From Humulus lupulus (Eukaryota; Streptophyta; Magnoliopsida; Rosales; Cannabaceae): a stretch of DNA of 64,000 nt. Under the pieces are notes generated by a model, which did no database searches, had not been told where the DNA came from, and saw nothing but the letters and a program-made list of their open reading frames with translations. Location of the stretch: the NCBI RefSeq assembly GCF_963169125.1, contig NC_084797.1:91173868-91237867 (forward strand), given 5' to 3'. Shown piece after piece: positions 1-10,010 of the stretch; positions within the stretch are counted from its first letter, which is position 1; each line of letters opens with the position of its first letter. The position numbers and the translations under genes are program-made.

Positions 1-640
1 ATCAATATAAGAGTTATAGCCTCCATTATGGTTACAATTTCAAAAAGGCTAAAATCGCCAAATATGGGCAATGACCCTAGCTTTAAAAGTCCAAAAAAGA
101 AACGCCAAATTGATTACACATGCACACACACATGCCTGTTGACTAGACTGTGTAATATGGTTGTAAGACTCATACATATAATGAATTGATTCAAATATGT
201 TTTGTGTTTGGTATATTTTTCGAATTATGGTCACTTAGTATTTGAATTACAACTCATTTCTCTAATTTGTGAAAAATATGGTTATCTTGTTTCTTTGGAA
301 CAGGACTTGGCATTTACTTGGACACATATGGTATGACAATTTACACTCTATTTTCGGCAATTTTGTAATAAAATAATAAAAAAAATGTAATAAAATAAAA
401 TCTGTTTTGGACCGTGTATTTAAAAAAAAGGGTTTGAAAAAATAATTGATGCAATTTATTTGTTTTATCTCAATATATTCTAAAATATTCAAAAAGTTTC
501 CAATTTTGAGGTGTGAAAGAATTTGTTTTAAAATGGAGATATTTTGGCATTTATCACATAAAATCCGGTTACCCATTTTTGGTTACATTTTTTTTTAACT
601 TGCCTCATTTGTGCACTGAATACTCTATATATTCGGATTC
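1..640. other. AT-rich stretch without recognisable gene
   Basis: No coding frame, PBS, TATA-LTR arrangement or known domain could be supported here. Short ORFs on both strands have no domain pattern. By position it should be the part of the copia element P1 that lies upstream of its additional ORF, or a relic inserted there. The base composition is strongly AT-rich with short homopolymer runs. Confidence 0.5.
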
Positions 641-643
641 ACT

Positions 644-2510
644 TTGGTTGTTTCATACTCAGTGTTTTCCTGTTTGTCTCTCTCACGTATAACCAAAGTG
701 GTTAGGTTTTTTTCTTTGTGTGTTTCACTTGTTTCATTCTTAGCAGCCATCAAGACTCGAGGCCATGGTTCATCTTCAAAATCTGTGAAGTCTAAGCAGG
801 AGACAGTTCCTGAGTCAGTTCCCACGGCCACTCCTCCCGTCCTAGCATCAATCCCTGCTGTCTCGCCTCCTACAGGCCGTCAACCTAAAACCACAGCAAG
901 AAAGAAGGTTCTTGCTCTTTCGAGTCCTATAGGATCTACTGTTCTTGGAGCTTCAAGTAAAGGAGTTACGTTTCCCAACTTGGATGCTGAGCCACTCCTA
1001 GCCTCGACGGTTCCACTCGCCTCTTCCGAAGGTCAAATCAAAGCCAAACCGGCCTTGGCTACAAGTCATTCCCAATCAATCTCCACTGAAGTTGTGTCTG
1101 GTCCATCTGATCATGACTTTGAATCGTCATTATCTCCTGATGTGTTGACCCCCAAGGCAAAGGGCAAACGCAAGACCAAAGCTGCTGGAACAAAGAAAGC
1201 CAAGAAGGCCAAAGTGGCTCCAACAAAAGGTACCAGCTCCATCTCTGATTCATATTCGTTATCTCGATTTAAATTGAAGGCAAAAATCAACCCACCTCCT
1301 TGCACCTCATCGGAGGATGTTTCTCCTGAAACGGAAAACTCTTGGCCTGAGTTGGACCCTTCCTTGACCGAGCCAAATCTTGATGTTCCTCTTGATGATT
1401 TGGCGGAGGAGATTGAATCTGAAGAAGACCCATCCGAAGCCTCTCCTGTTGCATCTGACCCAAAAGGCACCACACCATTGGCATTTCCCAAATTGTCTTC
1501 TAAACTTCCTAAACAAAAAGGTGCTCCTGTCCGTACCTCAGGTTCTTTCAAAGCTCATTCTCTTACTTTCTGTTTTAATGATAATGAGAAGAACATGCAA
1601 TTTTATGAGCATCGTCACTTTATTAGTGAGCGTAATTTCCTTTTTGCTCCTCATCGTGTTTTTGGGGTCTTACTTACTTTAAGAGGAAAGGGGTTGGTTG
1701 CGATCTTTGTCTGGGTTTGATGGGTTTATGCCTCGGGTTGTTAAAGAATTTTATGCAAATTTGAATGATGAGTTATTAGACCAGTCTTCTTTTATGTTTC
1801 ATAAAGTGTATGTTAGGGGACATTGGTATAAGTTGGTCCTTCTGAAATTGCTATAGCCCTCAATCTCGTTCTTGTTGAGATTGATGATTCTATTGAGTTT
1901 CCAAAGGATCAAGTGTTGTCTGAGTTGGTTGGTCAAGCTATGGTGTGGGAACCAAGCACCTCTCTACGAGTCTCGAGTCTCGGATCTCACTCACTATTAT
2001 GGTGCTCTTTTCAAATTCGCAATGTCTAATTGGATGCCTACCTCTCATTCCTCTACCATCACTTAAGACATGGCTTTCCTATTGTTCAAAATTGGGACTG
2101 GAGTCGCAATTGATCTTGCTGCTGTTATGTTTGATCAAATCATGTCCTTGAGTGGTGCCAAACGCAAGGGTCAACACTTGATGTTTCCACAAGTCATTTA
2201 TAAACTTTTGGACTCTCAGCATCCTTTGAAGAAGTCCCACGAGACCTTGACTTCTCCTTTGGTTGGTCCTACCTACACTGTCAAAGATGACCATGCTCCG
2301 TCCACAGCTCGAAAGGTCAAAGGCATTAACCTGGCTACTACTGGTTCTGGCAATGTTGTGACTGACCCTCCTGTTGTCCCGACTGATCTCGCTTCTGTCC
2401 AGACAGGAATTACAAGTCTTTCTGACCGGTTCACTCTTATGAAGGATACTCAGCGCCAAATTCTTGCTTCGTTAGCCATTATCAGTGCATCCACCTCTCC
2501 TGCTCCATGA
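644..2510 (+). pseudogene. Additional 3' ORF of a Sirevirus-like copia element (PF20167-like putative plant transposon protein)
   Basis: The ORF lies between where pol should end and the 3' LTR, the position of the env-like or additional ORF of Sirevirus-type copia elements. The N-terminal half (to 1720) is rich in Ser, Pro, Lys and acidic residues. After a frameshift near 1695 the frame continues with a segment containing VVKEFYANL and, about 20 residues later, VRG, the pattern I associate with the PF20167 family (Transposase_32). A further shift near 1830-1850 and others around 1940-2070 break it before a last open segment, 2070-2510, that ends in TGA. The natural start was probably the codon at 749-751, now ATC in the context AIKTRGHG. 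It follows a pyrimidine-rich tract ending in AG, so expression from a spliced RNA is plausible. The molecular function of this family is not known. Clearly a broken copy. Confidence 0.6.
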
Positions 2511-2828
2511 TGGTTACATTTCCCTTCGTTCTATTTTTATTTGCTTTTGATAAATGTAAAAGAACACTAGCTGTGTCTTTCTTTTGGTTTAGTTTCCTTT
2601 GTTCTTTGGCATTTTCTTAGACAATGAGGGGGAGAGAGAGTAACTCTATTTTTGGTACTTTGATTCTGTTGATTGAACTACTGTTTCTCATTGATTTTTG
2701 TTAACAGTTTTATGTGCTTTGGTTCATTTTGGCAAGGGGAGTCATTCTGTGACTCTTGTGTTTTTAAGCACTTACTTGTGTTTTGCAGGGATCTTTTAAA
2801 AATAGATATGCTTTATCTATAAAATTGC

Positions 2829-2841
2829 CAAAGGGGGAGAT
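2829..2841 (+). other. Polypurine tract of P1 (with a second purine tract at 2626-2640)
   Basis: CAAAGGGGGAGAT directly precedes the LTR start TGTAAATCC. It is the expected primer for plus-strand DNA synthesis. A second purine block, GAGGGGGAGAGAGAG, lies about 200 bases upstream. Sireviruses are known to carry several polypurine tracts before the 3' LTR, which supports the lineage call. Confidence 0.7.
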
Positions 2842-3962
2842 TGTAAATCCTAAAATTGGCATATTTTATAATAATATCTTTTTAATTAAAAGATCAATTT
2901 ATGTTTCCCTTTATTGAAATTTTCGGAAATTCACTTTCCATTTTTGTGAATTTCGGACTATATTAGCTTCCTTATTTAGCTTTATATTGTCTCAATTTGA
3001 TTATAAAGAGAAGTTATATCTTGCAAATATTCAATACTTACCCAAAGTCATTTATGGAATATTTGATTATATATTTTTGTGCAGCTCAAGAATTGACATT
3101 CAGGAAACTGAATCTTTAATGTCATTAATTGTTCTTTCTATTTTGAGCATGTTTTTAATCCGACACAGGTCTGAGCTGTCCCCACCAAAATCATATCTGT
3201 CGGATCAGCATCTTCTAAAAAAGGCAACTCTTCATCAATCAAGAATATCTTCAATTATTCTTACCTCTATTAGGAGATTCTTTCTCAGCCTTTATGAGCA
3301 CGAAAAATGACTCTATAAATAGGGCTCTAAAGGCAGTGAGAAAGGTGAACTCTTAGATGCATAATTTGTGAGTATATTGTAATATTTGTGAGAGTTCCTT
3401 ATTTGAATTCAAGATCATAGTATTCACGTGATCTTGTAGAAATATGAGTGTTTAGTTTTTGTGGTGAGTTTATACTACGCTCATGAGTGAATACACATTG
3501 TAATTTGAACACAACTTTTATAAGTCTTCGGGAGAGGATTTTTACAAGCCTTGCGTCGGGAGGATGCAAGCACTCGCTGGCCATTGAAGGGAGTTCAAGT
3601 GGTTGAGCGTTTCAATTAAGATCAGATTAGTGAAGAGAAGTACAACAAAGTTGTGGCAAATCTCAAGAGGGAGTCTTGTTTTGTTTAAGTCAATATTTTG
3701 TACTTGTGATTCTTTATTAATTGGTTTTATTCTCTGGGCGTGGCCCCAAGGAGTAGGTTATCCGAAAGGGTTTCTGAACCTTGTAAAAATTCGTTGTTTT
3801 ATTGTTTTGCACTGTCTTTTTATTGTGTTCAGTTTCTGTCGTGACAAGTTCGGATTCTGTCCCGACAGAACTGCAATTTGTTTAAACAGTTAATTACCAT
3901 TCCGCACTTTAATTAGTTCATATGGTTTAATTAATTTGGTAATTACTAAAAACGGAATTTCA
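2842..3962 (+). mobile_element. 3' LTR of Sirevirus-like copia element P1
   Basis: It starts TGTAAATCC after the polypurine tract and ends GGAATTTCA, imperfect inverted ends 1121 bp apart. A TATA box (TATAAATAG, 3314-3322) lies in the middle. An inverted repeat TTCTGTCG (3834-3841) / CGACAGAA (3863-3870) and another, TCCGACA / TGTCGGA (about 3159 and 3199), recall the palindromes described in Sirevirus LTRs. The right boundary is supported because the base after 3962 starts sequence homologous to 43154 onward, so P1 inserted into an older copia LTR. The expected right target duplication is ATTAT (3963-3967). The 5' LTR and pol are outside the window. Confidence 0.72.
3314..3322 (+). promoter_or_regulatory. 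TATA box of the P1 LTR
   Basis: TATAAATAG sits in the centre of the LTR with GC-richer flanks, followed about 30 bases later by a purine-rich presumptive start region. It is the usual U3/R promoter arrangement. Confidence 0.6.
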
Positions 3963-4715
3963 ATTATAATTATATTTAAACAATAATTAATTAATTAAAT
4001 AAATCATTTATTCAAATTAACTAATTATAATTTGAACATTGATTTAATACTATTCAATTTGACACTAATTTGTCATAATTAATAAATTTGGCCAAATTTT
4101 CTTTTCTTATCTAAATTCCACTTCTTAGTAAATTTGTCCAAAATTGACACACGACAATTTTGACAATCATAATTGATAATTAAATCAATTAATCGAGACT
4201 ATCTAGATGATTTAATCAAAAGCATTGCGAGGACCATGGACCCATGAATTCAAACTCCAATAAGTTACCGTAAAATTATTATCGAATAATTTCACTATCT
4301 TATTAATTCATCGTGACTCCAATTCATCGTGACTCCACTAAATACTCAGAATTGTACTCTTGAACTCATAGAACACTTTACACTTAAAATAAATACGTTA
4401 TCCATTGTTACAACCATAATTTTTCATTCAATCCTCCATAGATGATCTAACACTAAGTCGGGTACAAATTACCGTTTTACCCCCTCATTGTATTATATCC
4501 GTAAATACCACTAAGTTTCTTGTAAATGATATTTCTGTGAACTTTAATCACAGAAATGAGTACTCAATCATTTAACGCATTGAACCAAGCTATAAGATGA
4601 TCATCATTTCACTTCTTGCTAGAAGCTATAGATATTCATATCTATGATTAACACTCCCACTCAATTATACTACCAAGTGCCCAAGATGTAAGTATGGGCT
4701 AGTCCGTAGGGTAAG
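3963..4715 (-). mobile_element. Fragment of an Angela-like copia LTR (copy A), minus strand
   Basis: Homologous at about 96 percent to 43154-43889, which is part of the complete minus-strand solo LTR at 42466-59031. The left side is cut by the P1 insertion and the right side by the gypsy element G0. Copy A has a private 16 bp tandem duplication near 4310-4340 (TTCATCGTGACTCC doubled). The last five bases, GTAAG (4711-4715), are the target duplication of G0. It shares the exact gypsy junction with copy B (see findings). Confidence 0.8.
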
Positions 4716-5522
4716 TGTAACTCCCACTTTTTTCTACAAATGTATTATAAAAATTATGAAAAATAAGATAAGATATTTTTATTCATACTTTTGAGTGCAT
4801 TACAATGTTAATAGAATGCTAGAGCTATTAAGTAAAGTGGAAGAATAACTAATGAATACGCAACTATAATATCCATGGGCATTTCATAAGTATAATACCC
4901 ATAGAATGATGCAAAGTACAAGCAAACAATCACTAAAGTTATGAGCAATAAAGAGAAATTCATGATTAGATGATGAATTTTTATCTAGAAGGGTAAGAGA
5001 TGAAGAAGTTGTTGCAAGTAAATGGTTGAATGAACAAGTATTTATAGGACAAAAACTAGTTGTTATGACCGTTGGTGAATAGTGATCCGACAGTTAGAAA
5101 CAGTAACCTGACCGTTGGGGATATAGCTGTATTCTATTGTGGGATTTTAACAATTCTAAGTTGTTGAATTAACTAACACATGAGAATAATAATTTATGGA
5201 TGTTAGAGAAACTTTTTCAGAAAAGTTTGTGAGTAAAAAATGTTGAACTAAGTAATATAAGTAGATTGGGAAGTTTTCCTTTTTGGTTACTATTCACCGG
5301 GTACTATTCATAGTGGGTCCCATAGTGGGGTCCGCAAGGGTCCCACAGTAGGGTCGACATGGGTCCCACAGCGGGGTCCACCCCATGGTTCCCACATGTT
5401 GATGCAATAGTGATACAATGATGACTTTAGCAAACCACTGTGCTTGATATTTTGAATATTTTATTATTCTACTATGCTTGATATTTTAAATATTTTATTA
5501 GCATAGTAACCCAAAGTTTTCC

Positions 5523-5530
5523 TATAAATA
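5523..5530 (+). promoter_or_regulatory. TATA box of the G0 LTR
   Basis: TATAAATA is conserved in the homologous LTR at 44652-44659, with a similar CTCTTCCAAAACTC-type downstream region. It is the likely promoter for the G0 genomic RNA. Confidence 0.6.
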
Positions 5531-5754
5531 AGCTCTTCCAAAACTCAATTTGAATTACAAATACTCCTTTTCTTTCTCTCACTCAGCCTAAAAATCTTCT
5601 TAACACTCTTTTAAAGTTCTAAATATCTAAGATCTAGGCGAAGTTCTGTCTGTAACGCTAGCCTACGAAAACCTTTTAGGTAAGCTCCTTACTGAGCCTT
5701 TCAATTCAGTTATTTAGCTATTATATATATAGATTAGTTTACTACTTCGTTATA

Positions 5755-5943
5755 ATGCAAAAAATTATATATAGATTATTTTACTATGTCGTTATAATGT
5801 CGAAATTTATATATAGATTATTTTGCTATGCAGTTATAATGCCAAAATTTATATATAGATTATTTTACCATGCCGTTATAATGCCAAAATTTATATATAG
5901 ATTATTTTACCATGTCGTTATAATTTACAATGCCAAAATTTAA
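5755..5943 (+). repeat. 42 bp minisatellite within the G0 LTR
   Basis: Units carry the core ATGCCAAAATTTATATATAG followed by ATTATTTTACCATGCCGTTATA. Exact copies start at 5839 and 5881, a 42 bp period. A repeat-coded ORF over it is an artefact. The second LTR copy has more units (about 44860-45157), so unit number changed after duplication. Confidence 0.8.
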
Positions 5944-7236
5944 ATATAAACTGTTTTTTTTATGTGTCATTATAATACTAAACTTATATAGGCTATGGTC
6001 ACACTTTGGATTATTATGGACTTTTATTGTATGAACTTATTCCCTACTATTATGGACTAATATTATGACCTGGACATTTCCGTATGACCATGACCACGAC
6101 TTTTAGACCGAGATCTTGCCATGGACAATTATAGTATGACCATACGCTTGGACATAAAATAAATAATAAAATAGGAAAAGTGGAATAATAACAATTATAA
6201 ACTAAAATTACATCATGTAGATTTTATGTAAATTAATAGTTTGTATTTTTATCAGGAAGCTAACAATTTTGGTTGTTTTATCAGGATGCAAGGTAAGTAG
6301 AATCCTCATCTACAACACAAGTCTTTTGTGTGTATTATGTGCAATTATGTGCTTTACATGTTATTATGCCATATTGTATTTATGCATAAGTTATTTTCAA
6401 GCATGTTATATTTATTATGCATAAGCATGCTTTATGTTTACAAATAAATTATTGAAAGCGTTAAAGTAGAGGTGCTGCTTGGGAGACCTATGTCCCAAAA
6501 TGTAATAAGGGAGACATACTTCCCTATATAATGAATGTTTATGAGGGAGAAATTCACTATTATGATGTTTATGTTCAGGTGGGAATTTGATTCCATATGT
6601 AATACCAGCAGCACCATCCTCTAGGGCCCAAATGAAAGGAAAGTGAAAGAAAGAAAACACATATCATGTTGCACGTTTATTTTAATGCATAAGAGGAAGT
6701 TATTCCGCTTACTGAGCCTTAGCTCATCAGATAATGTTGTGTTGTAGGTAAGATGCCCCAAATATAAATTGTTGATGAGTATACGTGGAGCCAACATGAT
6801 TGTACATATGGGACTGACCTGAAGGGAGTGGAGTTCTGCTATGCTATATTATAAATAAACGAGAAACTTGATTTTATATTTATATTTCATAAAAAGTATT
6901 TTGTGAACTTTATAATCTACATAAAGCTTTAAAAGTATTTCATGAACTTTTTAATTTACATAAAAATTATAAATTTATCGGTTGGATACATCTATAGTTC
7001 TACATTAAGGTGTAGTAACGCCACGAAAATTATTTATAAAAGTATTAAGATTTGTATGTAAGGTGTAGTTTTTATTTGGTTGTGAGTATTGTATGATTTA
7101 AAGTTATGAACATTAGTTTATGTACTTTTTAATAAAGTTTTTTTTTTAAAATTCAGAATTTCAATATTGTAGTATTCAGGTTAAACTTTGTTTTACACTA
7201 TAAATATGCATGTTAAGAAAGGAGGACGTTACATAG

Positions 7237-7248
7237 TGGTATCAGAGC
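7237..7248 (+). other. Primer binding site of G0 (tRNA-iMet type)
   Basis: TGGTATCAGAGC, the complement of the 3' end of plant initiator methionine tRNA, lies three bases after the LTR end. It fixes the LTR boundary and the plus orientation. Confidence 0.93.
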
Positions 7249-7464
7249 GGATCAATTTTGAAGACAATCCCACACGTACAAGCATGACGGTAAGCGTGGT
7301 ACTCATCAAGTAAGTCCTTTAAAAAAAAAACTATTAGCGTATTTAATCCTTTAGCAAAGTTATATCTAGCGCTGCTTGACGTGTAAATAAGTGATGTGGT
7401 CATTTATTTTCAAGAAAGTTTTATTCATGGTAATCATCCCAATTCATGACCTTTTAGAATTAAA

Positions 7465-8255
7465 GAATTGAAGGGCATGCAGCTAGAGAGCCTACTGCAG
7501 AGCAAACTGCTCCAAATGTCGCTAAGCTAATGCCGAAATTTCAAGAGGAAAGAGAGAAAAACCGGCGGTTAGAAGATTTATTAGAACAATTCCTAAGGCA
7601 ACAAAGAAATGAAGGACGATCACAAGGTAAGGAAGAATCACCACAAGATAGCGCAGACCACCCACTAACAAATGGAGCACAGCAACATGCACCACCTCCG
7701 ACTCCTCCAATAAAAGTCAGAAATGCAATAGCCAATTACTCTCTGGAGACCTTTATGAAATTCCACCCCCCCTGAATTCTATGGAAGCATTGATTCAAAA
7801 ATAATAGAGAATTGGATCCGCACGATGGAAAGACTTTTTGATTTAGCTCGAGTCCCACAAGTAGACAAAGTTCATCTAGCGATATACTTATTGAGAGAGG
7901 ATGCTAGCTATTGGTGGGATACTATGGTGGCCATCCATGGAGTTGAAACGATGACTTGGGAATAGTTTCAAACCTTATTGGAAGAGAGATACCTTACAAC
8001 TGCCTTGAAAGATGAGAAAGCAAGAGAATTCACTTACTTAAGGCAGAAAAAGATGTTGAGGGAGGAGTTTATCCGAAATTTTAATGAACTCTCAAGATAT
8101 GCACCACACATGGTCTGCACTGATGAATTAAAAATCAAGCATTTCAAAAATGCTATTCATCCTGATATTCGTAAAGATCTTGAAGTAGCAGACTTGGTGG
8201 GAGTTTCTTTTTCCAAAGTAGCTGACAAAGCTTTGAAGATCGAAAGGGCGATATT
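7465..8255 (+). pseudogene. gag: G0 gag, first part (retrotransposon gag, PF03732-like)
   Basis: The capsid region of a gypsy gag: an N-terminal charged, Pro-rich part, then an EFYGS-type motif, the WWD core of the retrotrans_gag domain (near 7912-7921) and helical segments to 8255. It is broken by a one-base frameshift at the run of C near 7768-7773 and by a TAG stop at 7963-7965 where a coding codon is expected. E1 then splits it exactly at the duplicated ATATT (8251-8255). The frame resumes at 38266. No convincing start codon was seen; the open frame is followed from about 7465. Gag would form the particle that packages element RNA. This copy cannot make it. Confidence 0.75.
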
Positions 8256-9013
8256 TGTTGACGCGGTTCTACGCCAACAGGAAATTAAGAAAAGAAGAGA
8301 AAGGGGTTAGTGCTAATGTTGAACCGTAACAGATATATGATCTTGGAGAAGCGAAATGGTGACTCAAGACACGTTTTTTAAGTGGTTCGAAGGTTAAAAT
8401 CCTTCTACTCCACTAGTCAGTGTTATTGCTATATACTGGATATTTGATTACAGGGTATTTATTACAAGAGATAATCCAACCCTTATCAACTCCCAGGGTC
8501 TCCATATTTGTAGGAGAAGGCACCTGGGAGTTGGTAAGAAGGTCATCCCATGACCTTCTTACCTATCGTATCAACTTTGTGACATTCATGATTAATTCCT
8601 AAACCTGACACATAAGTATGGTCAAATCAATAGGTAAGGAGATAATGGGCCGCACGGCCCAACCCAGTCGTGGGTGTCTGAATACGCACATTCCTGCTGC
8701 GTGTCCGAGAAGTCAAGGGCATATCAGACACGTGATGTCTGATATATACACGTTTACCTTGCGTGTGTTGACTTTACAAAGAGTCATAGCCTCCATATCA
8801 AGCTCGTACCACGAGCTTGATACCTAACTCGACCTTCGGCCTTCAGAGTCCGGACTCAAGTCTTGGGCAATCTTGGCGAACCCTTGGGTTACCTCGAGCT
8901 AAGGAGGTATGATCTTATGACGGTAGCTCCGGTTTTGGGGATATCCACGAGGTAACCATGATTAGGCCGCAGCTCAGCTCGCTAATCAATCCGTGGGAAA
9001 ATCAGGGCGTACA
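8256..9013 (-). repeat. 3' LTR of E1 (left copy)
   Basis: On the plus strand it starts TGTTGACGCGG and ends GGGCGTACA. It holds a perfect 14 bp inverted repeat (8533-8546 / 8550-8563, arm GGTAAGAAGGTCAT) nested in a second one (CAACTCCCAGG / CCTGGGAGTTG), and a 10 bp one, ATATCAGACA (8721-8730) / TGTCTGATAT (8736-8745), around an ACACGTG box. The minus-strand TATA box is mutated here to TACAAATAT (8504-8512); it is intact in the 5' LTR. Confidence 0.92.
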
Positions 9014-9030
9014 TCTGCCCCCCAAGCCCC
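9014..9030 (-). other. Polypurine tract of E1
   Basis: On the minus strand it reads GGGGCTTGGGGGGCAGA directly before the 3' LTR. The same core (TTGGGGGGCA or TAGGGGGGCA) precedes the 3' LTRs of E2 and E3, which ties the three elements to one lineage. Confidence 0.85.
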
Positions 9031-9260
9031 TGCTCGTGGTATACCATGTTGTATAAGGCCACAGTAGGGGCTTTTAGGCTTCCCCATGAACTCTTCACAT
9101 TCCACATCTTACGCAGGCGCCTGATACGTGGAACATCGTGGTTGGTGACGGTACGTCTTACGAGAACCGCATTTAATGGCCTAGCCTATGCCCAACCGTC
9201 GTTTCGTATTTCCAGTGGAGGGCCTTGGATCCCACATCAGGGCCATCCAACGGCCCTCTA

Positions 9261-9287
9261 CACGTGATCCTTCTTATATATAAAAAG
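9261..9287 (+). promoter_or_regulatory. Promoter of the E1 antisense gene: G-box and TATA box
   Basis: A CACGTG box at 9261-9266 and a TATA box, TATATATAAAAAG, at about 9275-9287 lie about 260 bp inside the element from the 3' LTR. They point away from the LTR, toward the plus-strand gene at 10011. Comparable antisense TATA boxes lie at 28559-28568 (E2) and 57646-57654 (E3). Confidence 0.6.
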
Positions 9288-10010
9288 GGTGTCCACCCTA
9301 CGCATGGGCCACCCTTTCATTTGAAATTTCTCAGAACTTCTTTCCTTCTTCTCTCTTCATCTCAGAAGAAAAAGAAACCCTCCTTTATGCGACCGCCATT
9401 CTCAGCGTTCAAGAAGCTCAGGCGTGAGGATTCCTTCGAATCTTTGGAGACAGCAACTCCTACGAAGCTCCAACCTAGGCGACACCTTCATTCACCTCCC
9501 AACCAAACACTGTAAGTCTCTTGACCATGCGTGTTTTGAAAATATTTTTCACTGTAGCTTAGGTAAATATTTACTGTAGCCACATACAAGGGTTTACTGG
9601 TTTTTGTGGGTATGAAGGGTGAAAGCCATTTAGGTTAGGGTATTTTTTGCTGTAGGAAATCGTTTAGGAGTATGATTTACAGGATGCATTTTCTGGGGAA
9701 AATTTATGGGTAGGAGTTTTGGAATTTTGGGTGCAAAACCGAGTAGCTTAGGGGACATGCGTCACAGGCGGTTTTGCAATCTTTGCCTATTGAAACTTTC
9801 CCCCCAAGGCAAATTCTATCCTGACCCTCCTGACACACGAATTCCGAGTAATCGGGGATCTGCTGGGAGCACAGGCGCGTGTTCATTGAACCGCGTGGTC
9901 CCACTCTCCACGGGCTGGGCTTACCTCAGCTCGTGCAAATAACATTTGATATTTCCTCATGCTTGGGTCGCCTTTTTTGAAATATTTTCTTTTTTTCGCT
10001 AGGCGACCAG
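9288..10010 (+). other. Leader exon and leader intron of the E1 antisense gene
   Basis: A C/T-rich untranslated leader follows the TATA box. A consensus donor (CACT|GTAAGTCTC) lies near 9512. The intron ends in a pyrimidine tract and TTTTTTTCGCTAG at about 10002, eight bases before the ATG at 10011. Transcription itself is inferred. Short ORFs in this stretch have no recognisable domain. Confidence 0.5.

Larger units (their letters stand above)
4716..7233 (+). repeat. 5' LTR of G0 (copy A)
   Basis: Starts TGTAACTCCC and ends CGTTACA, 2518 bp, followed after three bases by a tRNA-iMet primer site. It has a TATA box at 5523-5530 (TATAAATA) and a 42 bp minisatellite at about 5755-5943. The homologous copy at 43890-46760 confirms both ends. 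The same GTAAG precedes the start in both copies and follows the end in copy B. Confidence 0.85.

Noticed and set aside
2627..2640. An LTR start directly after the first purine tract of P1
   Set aside because: No TG...CA terminus or inverted end follows. The second tract at 2829-2841 is directly followed by TGTAAATCC and is the better boundary.
3963..4715. Reading 3963-7233 as one 3.3 kb LTR of G0
   Set aside because: The PBS fixes the right end. GTAAG followed by TGTAACTCC, the GTAAG after copy B, and the solo copia LTR with GCTTA duplications show that 3963-4715 is an older copia LTR, not part of the gypsy LTR.
5755..5943. Small ORF with repeated IYRLFYHAVIMPKF-like peptide (also at 44951-45157)
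   Set aside because: It is the 42 bp minisatellite of the LTR read in one frame.
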